Below, one piece after another: positions 1 through 7,969 of a stretch of 9,814 bases of DNA. A program made the translations under genes and the position numbers. Origin of the DNA: JBKCHH01 sp046302855. Lineage in GTDB: Bacteria; Pseudomonadota; Alphaproteobacteria; Rickettsiales; UBA8987. The DNA lies in NCBI GenBank assembly GCA_046302855.1, contig JBKCHH010000098.1, positions 1-9,814 on the forward strand, read 5' to 3'. Under the pieces are notes generated by a model. The model did no database searches, had not been told where the DNA came from, and was given only the letters and a program-made list of their open reading frames with translations. Within the stretch, counting starts at the first letter, position 1, and each line of letters opens with the position of its first letter.

Positions 1-431
1 ATACACTGCTCACCCATGCAAATCCAGTAGTTTTTAGCCTGCAAACTACAGGCTTTACAGCTTTGATTAGGGCATTTGTTAATTTTTATACAATCATTAA
101 AACTCTTCCCATAATTTCTACATTGTGTTTTGCCATTAGAGCAGGGAACCTTGCCATTTGCTAACTGATTGCAACTATCTTGCACGCATAGCTTATAATT
201 TGGATTACCACTTAACCTTTCGCACCTATTTTTGCCAAAGCTACATTCATTGTTAGAACTGCTTACTTTTGGTTCGCAGACATCTTTTAAACATTGTTGA
301 TATTTAGCGGAACTATCTTTTAAATTACGGCAATCTTTTATCCCCTTAGCACAGATGGCAAGGGCAAAATTGGGGAGCAATAATACAATCAACAATAATA
401 ATATTTTTTGATGAATTTTTTTATGGGACAT
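1..431 (-). CDS. Secreted cysteine-rich repeat protein, N-terminal part (runs off left edge)
   Basis: An open frame starts with ATG at 431 and has no stop before the edge, giving 143 residues with the C-terminus missing. Residues 1-25 look like a signal peptide: lysines at 4-5 and 9, a leucine-rich core, then an ALA-type cleavage site near residue 25, so the protein is probably exported to the periplasm or cell surface. The mature part has 16 cysteines in a degenerate tandem repeat of about 25 residues plus linker: C27-x6-C34-x12-C47-x4-C52, then C63-x6-C70-x11-C82-x4-C87, then C97-x6-C104-x9-C114-x5-C120, then C125-x2-C128-x9-C138-x4-C143. An aromatic residue often lies two or three positions before the third cysteine. 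The family is not recognised. The even cysteine number and secretion suggest disulfide-linked or metal-binding modules. It is divergent from ahpC with only 62 bases between starts. There is no strong Shine-Dalgarno sequence. The reading frame and repeat are certain; the function is unknown. Confidence 0.75.
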   Translation of the reverse strand, partial: MSHKKIHQKILLLLIVLLLPNFALAICAKGIKDCRNLKDSSAKYQQCLKDVCEPKVSSSNNECSFGKNRCERLSGNPNYKLCVQDSCNQLANGKVPCSNGKTQCRNYGKSFNDCIKINKCPNQSCKACSLQAKNYWICMGEQC

Positions 432-432
432 C

Positions 433-487
433 TTGTTTTATTTCTCTTATATAACTATATAGGTTTTATAACTTAACAAAAAAGGAG
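433..487 (+). promoter_or_regulatory. Divergent promoter region and RBS of ahpC
   Basis: The 62 bases between the two divergent start codons must serve both genes. On the plus strand TTGTTT (433-438) and TATATA (456-461) are 17 bases apart and could be the ahpC -35 and -10 boxes. AGGAG at 483-487 lies six bases before the ahpC ATG and is a clear ribosome binding site, the best in the window. No operator palindrome such as an OxyR site was recognised. The region is very AT-rich, so the promoter boxes could be chance matches; the RBS is solid. Confidence 0.45.
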
Positions 488-493
488 AAAATT

Positions 494-1033
494 ATGTTAG
501 GAGTAGGCGAAAAATTTCCACATTTCGATTTGCAAGCCACCGTGGGGCTTGATATAAAAAATGCTTTCAAGAAAATTTCCAACACCACTTATAAAAATAA
601 ATGGTTGGTTGTGTTCTTCTGGCCAAAAGACTTTACCTTTGTTTGCCCAACTGAAATTAAGGCATATGACGATTTATACAATGAGTTTCAAGATAGAGAT
701 ACCCAGTTAATTGGTGGCTCTACTGATTCTGAATTTGTTCACCTAGCTTGGCGTCAACATAATAAAGATTTAAACCAACTAAAAATGCCAATGATTGCCG
801 ATGTGGGTGGCGATTTATCTAGGGAACTTGGAATTTTAGACCATAATGCCAAGGTGGCACAAAGGGCAACCTTTATTGTGGACCCTGAAGGTATTATCCG
901 CCATGTTTCAGTAAATGATTTGAAAGTTGGTAGAAATCCTGAAGAAACCCTTCGCATTCTAGACGCTTTGCAAACAGATGAACTATGTGCTTGCAATCGT
1001 GATGTGGGCGGTGAAACCTTAAAAGTAGCTTAA
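494..1033 (+). CDS. ahpC: Peroxiredoxin AhpC (alkyl hydroperoxide reductase, peroxidase subunit)
   Basis: A cytosolic thiol peroxidase of 179 aa that reduces H2O2, organic peroxides and probably peroxynitrite. The thioredoxin-like fold spans nearly the whole protein. The peroxidatic cysteine is C51 in the family motif FTFVCPTE (residues 47-54). Near the C-terminus DELCACNRD holds C165 and C167, the same CAC pair that Mycobacterium tuberculosis AhpC uses as resolving cysteines (C174 and C176) and for reduction by AhpD. This differs from enterobacterial AhpC, which has a single resolving cysteine in a VCPA motif and uses the flavoprotein AhpF. An AGGAG ribosome binding site six bases upstream supports the start. 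ahpD follows after eight bases, so the pair is almost certainly cotranscribed. All catalytic residues are present and the gene looks intact. Confidence 0.96.
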   Translation: MLGVGEKFPHFDLQATVGLDIKNAFKKISNTTYKNKWLVVFFWPKDFTFVCPTEIKAYDDLYNEFQDRDTQLIGGSTDSEFVHLAWRQHNKDLNQLKMPMIADVGGDLSRELGILDHNAKVAQRATFIVDPEGIIRHVSVNDLKVGRNPEETLRILDALQTDELCACNRDVGGETLKVA

Positions 1034-1041
1034 ATACACTT

Positions 1042-1575
1042 ATGACAATAGAAACTTTAAGAGAATCCCTGCCAGAATATGCTAAGGATATAAAGCTAAA
1101 TGTTAGTAGCGTTTTATCTGCTACGCAAGGTTCTAGCTTAAATGCAAAGCAGATTCTGGCAACGGCCCTTGCTTCTGCTTACGCCACAAAAAACAAAACC
1201 TTAATTAATCATTTAGAGCAAGAAGTTGAGGGCAAGTTAGAAGAGGTGGATATAACTGCCGCTAAAGGGGCTGCCACTATAATGGGTATGAATAATATCT
1301 ATTACCGCTTTTTGGGCTTGGTAAAGGATGATGAATATCAAAAACTGCCAGCCAACTTGCGGATGAATTTTTTGCTAAAACCGGGGGTTGATAAGGTTGA
1401 TTTTGAAATTTATGCTCTAGCAGTTTCTGCCGTTGAAGGCTGTGCTGGGTGCGTAAAGGCGCATGTGGGTGAGCTTGAAAAACACGGTATTTCTAAAACC
1501 ACCATTCAACATTCCATCCGCATAGCCTCTGTAATCAATGCGTTGAACCAAGTGCTGGTTATTGAGAAGAAGTAG
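1042..1575 (+). CDS. ahpD: Alkyl hydroperoxide reductase AhpD
   Basis: The 177-aa reductant partner of AhpC, an all-helical carboxymuconolactone-decarboxylase-fold protein with a redox CxxC site. The catalytic stretch EGCAGCVKAH contains C134, C137 and H141, with E122 twelve residues before the first cysteine. This spacing matches E118/C130/C133/H137 of M. tuberculosis AhpD, so the proton relay and disulfide are intact. In the characterised system AhpD takes electrons from a lipoylated protein (SucB with dihydrolipoamide dehydrogenase); neither partner gene is in this window. The start lies eight bases after the ahpC stop and has no good Shine-Dalgarno sequence, which suggests translational coupling. 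Length and motifs are typical of the family. Confidence 0.96.
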   Translation: MTIETLRESLPEYAKDIKLNVSSVLSATQGSSLNAKQILATALASAYATKNKTLINHLEQEVEGKLEEVDITAAKGAATIMGMNNIYYRFLGLVKDDEYQKLPANLRMNFLLKPGVDKVDFEIYALAVSAVEGCAGCVKAHVGELEKHGISKTTIQHSIRIASVINALNQVLVIEKK

Positions 1576-1617
1576 GTAATACTAATAATCTAAAATAACT
1601 TGGCAGTTATAGTGAAT

Positions 1618-1768
1618 CGTAATGAGACTTAAGAAGCGAAGCGACGAATCAATCAATAAGCAAGGCAGAGCTTTGGTCTCAAATATTTTTTCAAGAAAAG
1701 ACATTTTTGTGGATTGCCACGTCGCCCGCCTACGCTAAGGCTTCGGCCATGCTCCTCAGCTCATGACG
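1618..1768. repeat. Dispersed palindromic intergenic element, degenerate copy A
   Basis: This lies between the convergent ends of ahpD and the yqhA-like gene. The ends are imperfect inverted repeats, cgtaatgag (1618-1626) and ctcatgacg (1760-1768). The core 1646-1724 aligns without gaps to the reverse complement of 5832-5910, with 67 of 79 bases identical by hand count. The right part carries about 30 extra bases, including gcctacgctaaggc, that copy B lacks. A T7 run (1771-1777) follows the right end and might help end ahpCD transcription. There is no coding capacity. It resembles a non-autonomous mobile repeat (MITE-like, or like the Rickettsia palindromic elements in concept), but its family was not identified. 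Confidence 0.8.
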
Positions 1769-1801
1769 GGTTTTTTTATTTATGATAATTGGTATAACAA
1801 A

Positions 1802-2314
1802 CTACTTCTTCACCTTTAGCCCAGCGGTTATTTTATCCATAAGGGCAAGCATAACGCCAGAAAATACAAATACTAAGTGGATTATAACCATCCATTTTAT
1901 TTGATTATCAGAAACCTTATCCACATCCATAAATACCTTTAAAAGATGAATTCCTGAAATGGCAACTATAGAGGCTATTAGCTTTAGCTTCATGGCAGAA
2001 AAGTCTAGCGTGCCTTTCCATTCTGGCTGGTCTTTGTGATCGCCAATATCCAGTTTGGAAACAAAAATTTCATAGCCAGAAAAAATTACAATCAACAATA
2101 GATTTCCAGCTAGTGATAAATCAATTAGGGATAAAACCCCCAAAACCGCATCATTTTGGGTGATATTTGGCAGCTTGCCAATTAAAATCAGCAGTTCACT
2201 AGTAAAGGAATAAAGTAGAACAATTAAAGCCAGCACTAGCCCCAAATAAAAGGGAGCCATTATCCATCTAGAGGCAAATAAAAATCTTTCGATAAGTTTT
2301 TCAGTGTTTTTCAT
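1802..2314 (-). CDS. yqhA: UPF0114 / YqhA-family inner membrane protein
   Basis: A 170-aa polytopic membrane protein with about four hydrophobic segments, near residues 18-46, 57-80, 109-129 and 139-159. A charged loop lies between the second and third (about 85-108). The start of the protein (residues 10-26, RFLFASRW followed by IMAPFYLGL) and the loop stretch FVSKLDIGDHKDQPEW are characteristic of UPF0114, the family of E. coli YqhA. The biochemical role of this family is not established. A weak AGGG Shine-Dalgarno sequence precedes the ATG. The gene sits 47 bases downstream of dnaE on the same strand with no obvious terminator between them, so it may be read through from dnaE. Family assignment is strong; function is open. 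Confidence 0.88.
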   Translation of the reverse strand: MKNTEKLIERFLFASRWIMAPFYLGLVLALIVLLYSFTSELLILIGKLPNITQNDAVLGVLSLIDLSLAGNLLLIVIFSGYEIFVSKLDIGDHKDQPEWKGTLDFSAMKLKLIASIVAISGIHLLKVFMDVDKVSDNQIKWMVIIHLVFVFSGVMLALMDKITAGLKVKK

Positions 2315-2361
2315 AAGCCCTATTTTTTATATGCCCTTGTTATATTTTTTATTAAGCAATT

Positions 2362-5300
2362 TCAAGAAAAAGTATTTTCGCCCAAAGCCTCCCCCAAAAC
2401 ACTCTTCAAACTATTAATGTTAGAAATAGAAAAATCATATTTCTTATCCAAGTTCTGCTCAACAAATTCAAAGGCAACATCGTTAATTTTAAACTGAAAT
2501 AGCAGTTCGGTTTTTTGAGCAAACTTGCTTTCTTTCTTGGCAATTAATAGTGATTTTATCTTAGCGAAATCATCAAAATTTTCTATTTTTAACGCGATGG
2601 TTCTTTTTTGATTATTTAAAAACTCTTCCAGATATTTAATTTCCTTGGCGATAATTCGGCTACCGCCTTCATCTTTTTTAAATTCAGTTAGAAAATAAAG
2701 GGGTTGCTTGCTTTCTATCATTTCACTAGAATTATTAATTAACTGGTTGTTAAATAAAGAAATTTCGGTAAAGCCACTTGGGTCTGAAATATAAAGGTAA
2801 GAAAATCTTTTATCGCCAGAAAAGCGATGCACCGCCTTTTGCACCACGCCAGATATTTTTAGCAAACTATTCTCGGTATTTTCTAGCTCTTCAACATCGG
2901 CAATTAGTTTTATATTTAGGTTTTTGAACTCATTTTGAAATTTTGAAATGGGGTGAGAATTTAAATAAAAGCCAACCGCTTCTGCCTCATAGGCTAGCTT
3001 TAGCTCTTCTTCCCACTCTCTATAATCATTTAGGAATATTACATTAGAATCACTAGAGTTTTCACCAAAAAGGCTGGCTTGTTTTTTATTGCCCTCACTT
3101 TCTTTTTCTTGCAGATATTTTACAATGTGAGTGGAATTTTCAAATATTCGCCTTCTATTTAGCGTTTTTTCTTTTTCGATTATAGAATCAAAAGCCCCTG
3201 CCTTGCAAAGGGCTTCTAGCATTCTTTTATTTAAATTAGCGTGGTTTATTTTCTTTAACATTTCATCTAGGCTTTTAAAGCTAGAATTTTCGGTGCGGAT
3301 TTTAATAATTTCTTCAATCGCCTTTTCTCCCACACTTTTAATTGCCTTTAGACCGTAGCGAATTTTGTTATCTTCTACTGCAAAATGGGCTTCGGAAAAG
3401 TTAATATCAGGGGAAAGTATCTCTATATTTAGCTTTTTTACCTCAGCCACATACATACATAGCTTATCAGTATCGCCAATATCCATATTCATTAGGGCAG
3501 AGAAAAATTCGGTAGGGTAATTTGCCTTTAGATAGGCGGTTTGATAACCAATTAAAGCATAGCAGGCAGCGTGCGATTTATTAAAGCCGTAGCCTGCAAA
3601 TTTGGCAAGCAGATCAAATATATAGGTGGCCTTTTCTTTATCGATATTATTAATTTTGCACCCTTCTATAAATTTACTTCTTTGCTTATCCATTTCATCT
3701 TTATTTTTTTTACCCATTGCCCGCCTTAGAATGTCTGCCTCGGCAAGGCTGTAGCCGGCAACAATTTTGGCAATTTCCATCACCTGTTCTTGATAGATAA
3801 TTACGCCGTAAGTTTCTTTTAAAACTGCCTCTAGCTGGGGTAAAATATAATCTGGTTTTTCTTTGCCGTGCTTTCTTAAAATGTAGGATGGAATATTTTC
3901 CATAGGACCCGGTCTATATAGCGAAATAAGGGCGATAATATCTTCTATGGAATCTGGCTTCATTTTTCTTAAAACCTCTTTCATGCCAGAAGATTCCATT
4001 TGGAACACGCCAGTTCCCTTGCCTTCTGCTAGCATAGCGAAGGTTTTTTTATCATTTAAGGGGATGGTATTTATGTTAATTTTCTCCGCCCTAGTTTTAA
4101 AAATAACATCGCAAGTATTTTTAATCATGGTGAGGGTTTTAAGCCCCAAAAAGTCAAACTTTACCAGCCCTGCCAGTTCGGCATATTTCATGGAAAACTG
4201 GGTGATTGGCAAATTTGCTCCCTCATCCCTATAAAGTGGCACTATCTCTTCTAATGGTTTACAGCCTATAACAATGCCTGCTGCATGGGTGGAGGCGTGA
4301 CGATTTAACCCCTCTAGCTTTAAGGCAATTTCGATTAACCTTTTAATTTCATTATCACTAACCATTGCCTCTTGCAGTTTTGGATCCATCTCCACTGCCT
4401 TTTCTAGGGTAATTGGATCTATGGGGTTAAAGGGAACCATTTTACAAATTTTGTCCACTTGAGAGAGTGGAATTTGTAAAACCCTGCCAACATCCCGCAA
4501 AACGGCTCTGGCTTGCAATTTACCGAAAGTTATAATGTGGGCAACCTTATCATAGCCATATTTGTTTGCTACATAGGTGATAATTTCTTCCCGTCTATCT
4601 TGGCAGAAGTCTATATCAAAATCTGGCATGGAGATTCTATCAGGGTTCAAAAACCGCTCGAAGATAAGCCCGTATTTTATGGGGTTAAGCTCGGTGATTT
4701 CTAGCACCCAAGCCACTAAAGAGCCAGCCCCTGAACCTCTACCGGGGCCAACTGGAATATCATTGTTTTTAGCAAACTTTACAAAATCAGATACTATTAA
4801 AAAATAGCCTGAAAAGTTCATTTTTGTAATAACCGCTAATTCATATTCTAACCTTTGATGATAAATTTCTGCCTCTAAGATATTTTCTTGGCTTAGCCTT
4901 TTTTCTAGCCCCTTAAGAGCTATTTGCTTAATTTCCGCCTCCTCATTATCACTAAATTTTGGCAGGGCTGGGTTAGATTCCTTTGGAAAAAAGGAGCATT
5001 TTTTGGCAATATTTATGGTATTTTCTAATGCTTCAGGAACATCTGCAAACAGGCTTGCCATTTCATCTTCGCTTTTAAAATAATATTCTGGGTTAGACTT
5101 TGCCCTCTCATCCTGTGCCAAATAAGCCCCGTTAGCAATACATAGCAGGGCATCGTGCGAGGGGAAAAGGTCGCTATATAAATAATAGACCTCATTAGTT
5201 GCAACTAGTGCAATATTTTGCTCAATAGCAATTTCTTTAATTTGCCCTTGCGTTTTTTCATCATTGTTCAAATTAAACCTTTGAATTTCAAGGTAAAAAT

Positions 5301-5790
5301 CATTACCAAAAATACTTGTTAAATATTTTGTTAACTCCACCGCCGTAGTGTGAAGATTTTGCTTTAATAGAATTGGAATAAGCCCCACCGATTCGCCACC
5401 GCTTAACAAAATTAACCCAGCCCTATTTTCGCTTAAATCCTTTAAATCTATGGACGGTTTATGCGGGGTGGAGGAATTCAAAAAAGATTTGCTCACCAAC
5501 TTTAGCAGGTTTTTATAACCCTGCTCATTTTTTGCAATTAGCTGAATTTTACCCTCAATCGCCTTACCATCAAATAAACTACTCACCATAAGGCAAACCC
5601 CTATAATTGGCTGAATACCTTGTTTTTTTGCCTCAAGAGCAAATTCTAAAGCACCAAATAAATTGCCCTCATCAGCAATAGCAAGGGCTGGAATTTTGTT
5701 TTCAACCGCAAATTCAACCAAATCTTCAATTCTAACCTCCCCTTGTGAAAGGGAATAGGAGGAATGGATTTTTAAATGTAGAAATTTCAT
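2362..5790 (-). CDS. dnaE: DNA polymerase III alpha subunit DnaE
   Basis: The replicative DNA polymerase catalytic subunit, 1142 aa, typical for DnaE1. The N-terminal PHP domain (about 1-215) keeps the first HxH (H5, H9) but has ADE at 39-41 where many relatives have TDH, so its metal site is probably incomplete, as in E. coli. The polymerase core follows: the GPGRGSGAGSLVAW loop at 348-361, catalytic D392 and D394 in PDFDIDF (389-395), and the third aspartate D546 in KFDFLGL (matching E. coli D401, D403 and D555). The YGFNKSHAACYA segment (734-745) and a helix-hairpin-helix region (about 810-870) come next. QASLF at 904-908 matches the internal sliding-clamp binding motif. An OB-fold lies around 975-1050. 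No exonuclease domain is fused. There is no clear Shine-Dalgarno sequence, but the N-terminus aligns with the family. A palindromic repeat occupies most of the upstream spacer. Confidence 0.98.
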   Translation of the reverse strand: MKFLHLKIHSSYSLSQGEVRIEDLVEFAVENKIPALAIADEGNLFGALEFALEAKKQGIQPIIGVCLMVSSLFDGKAIEGKIQLIAKNEQGYKNLLKLVSKSFLNSSTPHKPSIDLKDLSENRAGLILLSGGESVGLIPILLKQNLHTTAVELTKYLTSIFGNDFYLEIQRFNLNNDEKTQGQIKEIAIEQNIALVATNEVYYLYSDLFPSHDALLCIANGAYLAQDERAKSNPEYYFKSEDEMASLFADVPEALENTINIAKKCSFFPKESNPALPKFSDNEEAEIKQIALKGLEKRLSQENILEAEIYHQRLEYELAVITKMNFSGYFLIVSDFVKFAKNNDIPVGPGRGSGAGSLVAWVLEITELNPIKYGLIFERFLNPDRISMPDFDIDFCQDRREEIITYVANKYGYDKVAHIITFGKLQARAVLRDVGRVLQIPLSQVDKICKMVPFNPIDPITLEKAVEMDPKLQEAMVSDNEIKRLIEIALKLEGLNRHASTHAAGIVIGCKPLEEIVPLYRDEGANLPITQFSMKYAELAGLVKFDFLGLKTLTMIKNTCDVIFKTRAEKININTIPLNDKKTFAMLAEGKGTGVFQMESSGMKEVLRKMKPDSIEDIIALISLYRPGPMENIPSYILRKHGKEKPDYILPQLEAVLKETYGVIIYQEQVMEIAKIVAGYSLAEADILRRAMGKKNKDEMDKQRSKFIEGCKINNIDKEKATYIFDLLAKFAGYGFNKSHAACYALIGYQTAYLKANYPTEFFSALMNMDIGDTDKLCMYVAEVKKLNIEILSPDINFSEAHFAVEDNKIRYGLKAIKSVGEKAIEEIIKIRTENSSFKSLDEMLKKINHANLNKRMLEALCKAGAFDSIIEKEKTLNRRRIFENSTHIVKYLQEKESEGNKKQASLFGENSSDSNVIFLNDYREWEEELKLAYEAEAVGFYLNSHPISKFQNEFKNLNIKLIADVEELENTENSLLKISGVVQKAVHRFSGDKRFSYLYISDPSGFTEISLFNNQLINNSSEMIESKQPLYFLTEFKKDEGGSRIIAKEIKYLEEFLNNQKRTIALKIENFDDFAKIKSLLIAKKESKFAQKTELLFQFKINDVAFEFVEQNLDKKYDFSISNINSLKSVLGEALGENTFS

Positions 5791-5807
5791 TATTGTAGAG
5801 CATTAGC

Positions 5808-5946
5808 CGTCATTGCGAGGAGGGCTCTGCCCGACGCGGCAATCCAGAAAAATGGCTTTTCTTGAAAAAATATCTGATACTCAAGCCCTACCTTGTTTAT
5901 GGATTGCTTCTTCGCCCAAAATAAATTTTGGCTCATCGCAATGACG
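5808..5946. repeat. Dispersed palindromic intergenic element, copy B
   Basis: A 139-bp element between nrdR and dnaE with perfect 11-bp terminal inverted repeats: cgtcattgcga (5808-5818) and tcgcaatgacg (5936-5946). A nested inverted pair, gcaatcca (5839-5846) and tggattgc (5900-5907), lies inside it. A small perfect hairpin, gggc-tct-gccc (5822-5832), sits in the left arm. The core 5832-5910 is the inverted homologue of 1646-1724. It has no open frame of note. It takes up most of the 189-bp spacer and lies immediately upstream of dnaE, so the dnaE promoter is either within it, in the narrow strip beside it, or further back in the glyA-nrdR unit. Confidence 0.85.
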
Positions 5947-5979
5947 AATTTTCAAGTTTAACCCTTTATACAAACAAAT

Positions 5980-6435
5980 CTAATTACTATCAATAGCCCT
6001 AATAAAATCTTGAAAATCTTGCGGAGTGGCAAAATCTTTGTAAACCGAGGCAAAGCGAATGTAGGCAACCTTATCAATGGCCAACAGATACTTCATCACC
6101 TTTTCACCAATTAGCTTGGTTGGAACCTCGCCACTTACCGCCTCTTGCTCTAGCTCGCGAACAATATTATTTACGGTTTTTTCTAGCTCTTCTTCCTGCA
6201 CATTTCTTTTTCTAGTGGCAATTATTAGTGATTGAGCAATTTTTTCCCTATCGAACACATCTTTAGAGCCATCTTTCTTCACCACATTTAATTCTTTTAG
6301 CTGAACCCTCTCATAAGTGGTAAACCTAGCATCGCAACTAGTGCAATGCCTTCTTCTACGAATGGAAATACCATCTTCTGAAGGCCTAGAATCCCTTACC
6401 TGAGTATCGTCATATCCGCAAAAAGGACATTTCAT
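5980..6435 (-). CDS. nrdR: Transcriptional repressor NrdR
   Basis: A 151-aa nucleotide-sensing repressor of ribonucleotide reductase genes. The N-terminal zinc ribbon uses C3 and C6 (CPFC) and C31 and C34 (CTSC), with the basic stretch SIRRRRHC that contacts DNA. The ATP-cone domain (about 49-139) includes VVKKDGSKDVFDREKI, the usual nucleotide-binding start. Length and both domains are standard. It begins 12 bases after the glyA stop and has no strong ribosome binding site, so it is probably cotranscribed and perhaps coupled with glyA, an arrangement common in alphaproteobacteria. No NrdR box was recognised in the window and no nrd genes are present, so its targets lie elsewhere. Confidence 0.97.
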   Translation of the reverse strand: MKCPFCGYDDTQVRDSRPSEDGISIRRRRHCTSCDARFTTYERVQLKELNVVKKDGSKDVFDREKIAQSLIIATRKRNVQEEELEKTVNNIVRELEQEAVSGEVPTKLIGEKVMKYLLAIDKVAYIRFASVYKDFATPQDFQDFIRAIDSN

Positions 6436-6447
6436 AAACTTACATTG

Positions 6448-7770
6448 TTATACATCAGTATATATAGGGAAGTTTTTACAAAGTTCCACAACTTTTTGAT
6501 GTATTTTTTTCTCTACTGCCGAATTATTTTCTTTGTTTTTGGCAAGCCCATCAAACACATCGCCAATTAAATTGCCAATATATTCAAATTCTTTTTCTTT
6601 GAATCCCCTAGTTGTTCCAGCCGGCGTGCCAAGGCGAATGCCAGAAGTTATTGTTGGCTTTTCTGGGTCAAAAGGAATAGCATTTTTATTGCAAGTTAGC
6701 CCCGCCATTTCAAGCGAATGTTCTGCTAGCTTTCCAGTTAAGCCTTTGGGGCGTAAATCTACTAGCACTATGTGGTTATCTGTGCCACCAGTTATAATAT
6801 CAACCCCCCTTTCAATTAGGGTTTTGGCAAGAACTCTAGCATTTTTTATTACCTGCTGTGCATAGGTTTTAAATTCAGGCTCAAGCGCTTCTTTGAATGA
6901 AACTGCTTTAGCTGCAATTACATGAACTAAAGGCCCACCTTGAATGCCGGGGAAAACGGCTGAATTTATTGCTTGTGATAGGGTTATATCTTTACCTTCC
7001 AGGGTTTTTCTAACCACCTTTTCACCAAAGGCAGAAATAATTATTCCACCCCTTGGCCCCCTTAGTGTTTTATGAGTGGTTGAAGTTACCACATCTGCAT
7101 AAGGCACTGGGCTTGGGTAAGCCCCACCTGCAACAAGGCCTGCAATATGCGCCATATCTACCATAAAAAATGCTCCAACACTTTTGGCAATTTCTGAAAT
7201 TCTTTTCCAATCGACAATTCTTGGATAGGCAGAAAAGCCAGCGATAATTAATTTTGGCTTGTGTTTGTGGGCAAGCTCTTCAATTTGAGCGTAATCTAGT
7301 AGAGAGGAATCTTTTTTTACCCCGTAAGAAATTGCGTTAAACCATTTTCCACTTTGGTTTGCCTTTGCCCCGTGCGTTAAATGCCCGCCTGCCTCTAATG
7401 CTTGCCCCAAAATAGTATCGCCCGGTTTAATAAGGGCGGTAAAAACGCCTTGATTTGCCTGTGAGCCTGAATTTGGCTGAACATTGGCGTAATTGCAATT
7501 ATATAATTCTTTTAGCCTATCGATAGCGGTTTGCTCTATAACATCTGCAAATTCGCACCCACCATAGTATCTTTTTCCGGGATAACCTTCCGCATACTTA
7601 TTAGTAAATACTGAACCTTGCGCAGAAAGAACCGCTCTTGAGGTAATATTTTCAGAAGCAATAAGCTCTATTTGGTTTTGCTGGCGGGCAAGCTCATGCT
7701 TTATGGCACCGGCTATTATAGGGTCTGCTTCATAAACGCTTTCTTCAAAGAATTTTTTGTTGTTTTTCAT
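6448..7770 (-). CDS. glyA: Serine hydroxymethyltransferase GlyA
   Basis: A PLP enzyme of 440 aa that interconverts serine and glycine while loading tetrahydrofolate with a one-carbon unit, feeding thymidylate, purine and methionine synthesis. K234 in VTSTTHKTLRGPRGG (228-242) is the Schiff-base lysine. D205 in VDMAHIAGLVA (204-214) contacts the pyridine nitrogen, H130 in GGHLTHG (128-134) stacks on the cofactor, and YPGKRYYGG (63-71) contributes substrate-binding residues. One detail is that the residues just before GGHLTHG read LGQALEA, where the position after LG is usually hydrophobic. The enzyme otherwise looks complete. It is the first gene of a probable glyA-nrdR operon; a promoter-like sequence lies just upstream. 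There is little Shine-Dalgarno character before the ATG. Confidence 0.98.
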   Translation of the reverse strand: MKNNKKFFEESVYEADPIIAGAIKHELARQQNQIELIASENITSRAVLSAQGSVFTNKYAEGYPGKRYYGGCEFADVIEQTAIDRLKELYNCNYANVQPNSGSQANQGVFTALIKPGDTILGQALEAGGHLTHGAKANQSGKWFNAISYGVKKDSSLLDYAQIEELAHKHKPKLIIAGFSAYPRIVDWKRISEIAKSVGAFFMVDMAHIAGLVAGGAYPSPVPYADVVTSTTHKTLRGPRGGIIISAFGEKVVRKTLEGKDITLSQAINSAVFPGIQGGPLVHVIAAKAVSFKEALEPEFKTYAQQVIKNARVLAKTLIERGVDIITGGTDNHIVLVDLRPKGLTGKLAEHSLEMAGLTCNKNAIPFDPEKPTITSGIRLGTPAGTTRGFKEKEFEYIGNLIGDVFDGLAKNKENNSAVEKKIHQKVVELCKNFPIYTDV

Positions 7771-7792
7771 TTGTTCAATTTTTTAGATTTTT

Positions 7793-7819
7793 CCTATATT
7801 GAGTTTTGATTATTGTCAA
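7793..7819 (-). promoter_or_regulatory. Putative sigma70 promoter for glyA-nrdR
   Basis: Read on the minus strand, a perfect TTGACA (7814-7819) is followed after 15 bases by TATAGG (7793-7798). This would give a short leader of about 20 nt before the glyA ATG. The spacer is shorter than the optimal 17 and the -10 box is a partial match, but the consensus -35 and its position make it the best promoter candidate here. It implies that glyA has its own start and does not depend on the reverse transcriptase upstream. Confidence 0.45.
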
Positions 7820-7969
7820 TGAAAGGTAAACTGAGTGGATTGCTGATTTTATTATATTTTTTTGATAGATATTTCTTATAAAATTGGGTAAAAATTAGGC
7901 AAATCAAATAGATGAGCGGTTCTAACAACATCACAGATCTTCTTCGTTGCAGGCATTATAATTATAGAG

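Noticed and set aside
1725..1777. Strong rho-independent terminator for ahpCD
   Set aside because: The T7 run is real, but only short stems (CCCG/CGGG with a long loop) precede it, so a confident terminator call is not justified.
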